A stretch of DNA of 64,000 nucleotides, taken from assembly GCF_958298935.1 (NCBI RefSeq), contig NC_084921.1, forward strand, positions 39,837,001 through 39,901,000, in the 5' to 3' direction. A model generated the notes under the pieces. It was not told the DNA's origin. It was given only the letters and a program-made list of their open reading frames with translations, and searched no databases. The stretch comes from Phragmites australis (lineage: Eukaryota > Streptophyta > Magnoliopsida > Poales > Poaceae). Positions within the stretch are counted from its first letter, which is position 1. The number at the start of each line of letters is the position of its first letter. This document shows positions 60,122-64,000 of this stretch, one piece after another. The translations under genes and the position numbers were made by a program.

Positions 60122-60150
<29 letters not shown>
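60121..60150. repeat. (GA)n microsatellite
   Basis: A run of AG dinucleotides (about 14 units with one AAAG break) lies in the Tat spacer. Confidence 0.85.
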
Positions 60151-60152
<2 letters not shown>

Positions 60153-60439
60153 TATTGATTGCCACTAGGCTCGAGGGACTTTTAGTTCCCTATGGTTGTG
60201 GTAGTTTTAACTTCCTGGTCGCAAGGTCCCATAGTGGCCATCGAGCGTTGTCACGTGCAGTGGTCGGAGAGCCAATTGCGAGGGACCGCTAGTGGTTGTG
60301 AAATCCTGCAAAACAGAGAGTCTGTTTTTGGGGGAAAAACTTACAAGTTATATGTCACGATCCTCCAGAAGGTTTTGCAAAATAGAGAACATGTCAGTCT
60401 CTGAGTAACTCTATACATAGAACTTGCATGGCAGGGAAA

Positions 60440-61146
60440 TGTTCGAAGAGTTGTGTAATTCTTAGCCATCCACCATAGCTAGCTTGACCGCACTAGGTCG
60501 GGTGACATTAACCACTCTGTAGGGCCCTTCCCACTTAGGGGAGAGTTTATTCTGACTGATCTTACTCTGAATGTGTCTAAGGACGAGGTCGCCTATAACC
60601 AATCGTCGCTCTCGCACCTTACGGTTGTGATAATGTCTAAGGCTTTGCTAATATTGGGCAGCTAGAATTAGGGAACGTTCACGGAACTCTTCAATCATGT
60701 TTACATCATCCTCTCGTCGCGCCACTAGGTTGTCGTCCAAGTACTTGGCCATTCGGGGCGATTGAAAGGTGATCTTGGAGGGAAGCATTGCCTTTGCACC
60801 AAAAATAAGGAAGAAAGGGGTTTCAGCTATAGCCCTGCTAGGAGTCGTTCGCATTGACTAGAGTACTGTGCGTAATTCGTCCACCCAGCATCTTGAATAG
60901 TTTTTAAGCCGGTCAAAATCTCGGGTTTTGATCCCTTGCAATATCATCCCATTATCCCTTTCAACTTGTCCTTGCTCTGTGCGTGTGCCACCGACGCATA
61001 GCAAACTTTGGTCCAGATCTCTTCGCAGTAGTCCTGGAAAGCACTACTGGCGAACTAAGTCATATTATCCATGATTATGCGATTTGGACTACCAAATCGC
61101 ACTACTAGCCCTAGCATGAACTTAATTATTGTTGCGACGATGATCT
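60440..61146 (-). pseudogene. gypsy integrase core and C-terminal domain, few lesions
   Basis: The minus strand reads VRFGSPNRIIMDNMT and FASSAFQDYCEEIWTKVCYA with SVAHAQSKDK (integrase core; the IIMDN Asp is catalytic). Next come MRTTPSRAIAETPFFLIFGA and, after a stop, SLRHYHNRKVRERRLVIGDL, NKLSPKWEGPYRVVNVTRPS. Only a few stops break it (near 61050, 60870 and 60650). The reading begins at the copia junction, so the first catalytic Asp lies outside. Confidence 0.8.
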
Positions 61147-63482
61147 TTGTAGGATCGAATATGGGCAAAATACCCAATCAGAGGGGGGTAAATGATTGCA
61201 GAAACCAAATTCAAAGATTAACTCACCCAAATTGAAACTCAATTTAAACTCAGTATTCCACTCAAAACAGATTGCACAAACTCTAGTAAAAATGGTGTAC
61301 ATAAAGATTTGCTAGTCGGATTGCTCTCAAATTTAGTCAGGAGAAACTAGATTCAAATACGAAACTAACTCAATAAGTATCAAGTAAATTGGATATTTGG
61401 ATCAAAAGTTATTCCTAGTCGAAGCAGATTGTGTCAACCAGTATCGAGTAGATCAAAACTTAGTCGAATTGACAAAAAACTACTCTAGAATAAATCAAAT
61501 CCACTCGAAATTTTCTCAGATCAAACACTAGATATTCTAGCAATGTTTTGGATGGATTAAACTAAGATGAAACTTCATATAAACATGAAATTAGCTGAAA
61601 AACAAAATCGAGCATGCAGAATATAAAACAGAGAGAAAATTACGAATCAGCAACTCATCAACTTACAAAACTTGATTTTCATTGCATATATGAGTTTACA
61701 AGATGCCTCTCCAAAGCATCCATTAAGGATTTACACAAAATCCCAAAACAACTCTCTCTCTCGAGTTTTTGTGCTACCCTGTTCTGCGTTCTTACTACCT
61801 AATACAGCATACTTCTCTATTTATAGGGTAGCCACATGCACAAACATGACCGAATTGAACAACAACTCCCTGTCATATTTAATCTGATCTCTATCCTTCT
61901 CTAATCACAAGAGGACAAATAACTTCCGCTAATTAAGCTAATTAGCTAACAACTCTTATGTAATTATGCATGCACATCTCCCATGCATATACGTAACCAA
62001 CTCAGAGTTTCTCTCCGACACTAACTCTTATCTCAAGTCCAGCCACCACACAACTCCCTCGTGTCTGCTTTGACTTGAACATGAATTAGTCTTCACATCC
62101 TCTCACGATTAGATCGCCCCCTGCGTCCATCGCGAAGCCTTGTCTCCATATGCATTGTTTTCTCAACTCAAACGTCCTGCATGACATTCTCGATCATCAC
62201 GACCTCAGTTCCTCCTGAACCTAGTCGCCAAACCTCAGTTCCTCCCTGAACTTAGTTCGTCGATCCATCATCGACCACGTTCCCCTTCGAACAACACCTG
62301 CACATGAATCAAACAATAATCAAGTACGAGCACAAGTCCTTCCCGACTTGACTCAAAATTAGTTCACGCAACACCACACAAACTCCAAGCAAAACCAACA
62401 CGCTAACATAAGCATACCCCAACTAATTATAACGCATCAAACCAACTATGATATCCAAGCATATCTTAGCAACTTGTGAACATCAACCAAATGTCATTAT
62501 GCTAAATATTTTGCTCTACCAATTTCATCAATCAAACCAATTTTTTATCACATGATCTCACAATCTCCCCCTTAGGAAAACATTGGCAACTCTCATGTGA
62601 ACATTGGCAATATTTTAACAAACATGATTTGATTTTAAAATCTAACGCAAAGTGAAATAAAAAAAATCCTTTTAAGAAAAAAAAATTCTCTCCCCCTTTG
62701 AAGCAAAAATGAGCATCTTTCTCCCCCCCCTTTGGCCATGATTTCATCAAAATTCAAAATAGAGAATCAAATCTTGTTATTTCAATCATTTCAATGAGCA
62801 TCAGAATTCATCCATATATATAACAAATACTCGACCAAGTCACATTATAAAAAATAGTTGCACCAACCCGTCTACACATGTAAAAATATAGTGTGAGCAC
62901 AACTTATCAAGTATAATTAATGATTTATTTGCAAGGCATGGTCTCTCAATCTCAACCACTCGAATCCTCAATTTATATGATATCAAAAACATGAATATCA
63001 AAAGTATGTCATTGTTTTGATTAAAAAGACATATAACAAGATGCTAATATTGATGTCAAAAACTTCTCATATTCTTTTGCAAGGAATTATATGCATTGTC
63101 AACCTTATTCTATCCAATCATGCCAAGCCTATGTCAAAAAGATAATCAGAAACTTAAGACAATGATTATGGTCATACACGACTGCTTCCAAGTTAATATC
63201 AAAGTGCAATGATAAGCAGTCTCGAAAAGAAGAAGTGTGACAGTGCATACTTCCTTGATCTTTTGTCTATAAACTATTATTCAGCGCTTTTTCATTTATT
63301 TGATTCTTTCATATATAGCATTTTTATCAAAGATCAAAGTAATCAAGAGAGTTTAACCGTGACAAAATTTAATTCAAGTTGTCATTCAATTTAAAAAGTC
63401 ATGATAAAGATTACACAGTTACACATGTAGATATGAAAGTGCAAAAACTCCAATGTAGCATAAGCACTGGCTTCAAAAGTTT

Positions 63483-63559
<77 letters not shown>

Positions 63560-63650
63560 GTATGTATATATATATATATGATGCTCATCATATTTCATTA
63601 TTTTCTTATTTTTATAAACTTCGAATAGTTCCAACATATAAGAACTCCCC
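61147..63650 (-). mobile_element. SIRE-type copia 3' end (LTR plus 3' interior), nested in the Tat element
   Basis: The LTR is 61147-62562 (TGTAGGATCGAATATGGGC ... ATGATCTCACA, 1,416 bp). On the minus strand it follows a purine tract CCTAAGGGGGAGAT at 62563-62576. A second GGGGGGGAGAAAGATGC tract lies near 62717-62733; this double tract is usual in SIRE-lineage 3' regions. The interior from 62577 to about 63650 is AT-rich without a reading frame. Only the 3' end is visible; the right boundary is uncertain. Confidence 0.7.
63481..63582. repeat. (TA)n/(TG) microsatellite
   Basis: About 100 bp of TA dinucleotides are interrupted at regular intervals by TGTA. Reading frames across it (poly Tyr-Ile) are artefacts of the repeat. 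Confidence 0.95.
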
Positions 63651-63659
63651 CTCAGAACA

Positions 63660-64000
63660 ATCATGGCGCGGGAGTGGGACCGATGGCACAAACCCTGCAA
63701 ACTGATATGGCAAGTGGAATGCGGCCACTCGCCGTAATGATGGGCATAGGTTAGAAGGATTAGCTATGCCTGGGTCTAGCTTGGGTCCCTATGTAAGTCC
63801 TCTCTTCGTCGGATATATAAAGGGAGGGAGACACGGAGAAGAGGGAGGGGATCCAGTTCATTCAGACCCATATCAAAAAATTCACTGGATATAAGGCTAT
63901 TATACCAAGGGAGGCCTGAACCTGGATAACTCCCGGTGTTCTTGAGTTCATCACACGCACGCAGCTAGGACATACGGCCCCATGTCGCGGATCACGCACC
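63660..64000 (+). repeat. Partial gypsy-type LTR at the window edge
   Basis: A TATA box (TATATAAA, 63814-63821) sits between CTCTCTTCGTCGG and GGGAGGGAG. It is followed by CCTGAACCTGGATAACTCCC and TGTTCTTGAGTTCATC. The same order of signals occurs in the Tat LTR at 41620-41780. The LTR runs off the right edge, and its left end was not fixed. Confidence 0.6.

Larger units (their letters stand above)
59062..61146 (-). mobile_element. Tat-lineage Ty3/gypsy 3' end, truncated by a copia insertion
   Basis: On the minus strand there is an integrase (61146-60440), about 0.5 kb of spacer, a purine tract (GAAGCTTGGGAGCTAC) and a 3' LTR (59964-59062). The LTR starts TGTCAGTGTATTAAGTAAGG and ends at 59062 against the neighbouring gypsy LTR. 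A TATA box (TATATAAAG on the minus strand, about 59298-59306) lies in it. The rest of the element is not seen beyond 61147, where a copia LTR begins. Confidence 0.75.

Noticed and set aside
63379..63705. Open frames rich in Tyr-Ile on both strands
   Set aside because: They are translations of a TA/TG microsatellite.
1..64000. A wholly new gene system
   Set aside because: All recognisable coding sequence belongs to known plant gene or retroelement families. The unusual points are structural (nested insertions, LTR arrays, antisense frame) rather than a new pathway.

Overview
The window looks like nuclear DNA of a grass (Poaceae). There are spliced genes with GT-AG introns and GC-rich exons, separated by nested LTR retrotransposons, grass-style MITEs, a Ds-like hAT element and a tRNA-derived SINE. 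Nothing looks prokaryotic, organellar or viral. All identities come from reading motifs by eye; no database search was run. || Genes. (1) 253-940 (+): the last two exons of a PRAF-type gene (RCC1/FYVE/BRX family), ending in a BRX domain; the rest lies off the left edge. (2) 7749-9196 (-): an intact four-exon SABATH carboxyl methyltransferase (379 aa), with three decayed relatives on the same strand at 1447-2399 (exons 3 and 4) and 5345-5512 (exon 3). These are the remains of a tandem cluster. A TATA box and a noncoding first exon probably lie at 10143-10299. (3) 44376-48192 (-): a thirteen-exon SEC14-like phosphatidylinositol/phosphatidylcholine transfer protein of the plant SFH (Sec14-nodulin) class, about 631 aa, with one GC-AG intron. 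|| Mobile DNA, left to right. An inverted SIRE-type Ty1/copia LTR fragment (3011-5174). A nearly full-length but broken SIRE-type copia (11071-21286), whose 5' LTR is split by a 2.8-kb gypsy-type solo LTR (11139-13980) with a 5-bp target duplication. A LINE relic (22240-22640). A Stowaway MITE (23339-23588). A gag-only copia derivative on the minus strand (25027-32141), whose left LTR carries a 342-bp CACTA element. A hAT-type MITE (32638-33005). A decayed Tat-lineage Ty3/gypsy (35150-41842) with an antisense reading frame between integrase and 3' LTR. A minus-strand chromovirus-like gypsy reduced to gag and protease (50109-59061), whose left LTR holds a Ds-like element that itself holds a SINE. 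A minus-strand Tat 3' end (59062-61146) cut in its integrase core by another SIRE-type copia LTR (61147 on). A partial gypsy LTR running off the right edge. || The three host genes have no evident functional link. The SABATH enzyme would make volatile or hormone methyl esters, the SFH protein acts in phosphoinositide traffic, and the PRAF protein is a membrane-binding regulator. The most unusual structure is the layered nest at 50109-53994 and the modular palindromic repeats inside the copia LTRs. I found no evidence for a wholly new biological system.
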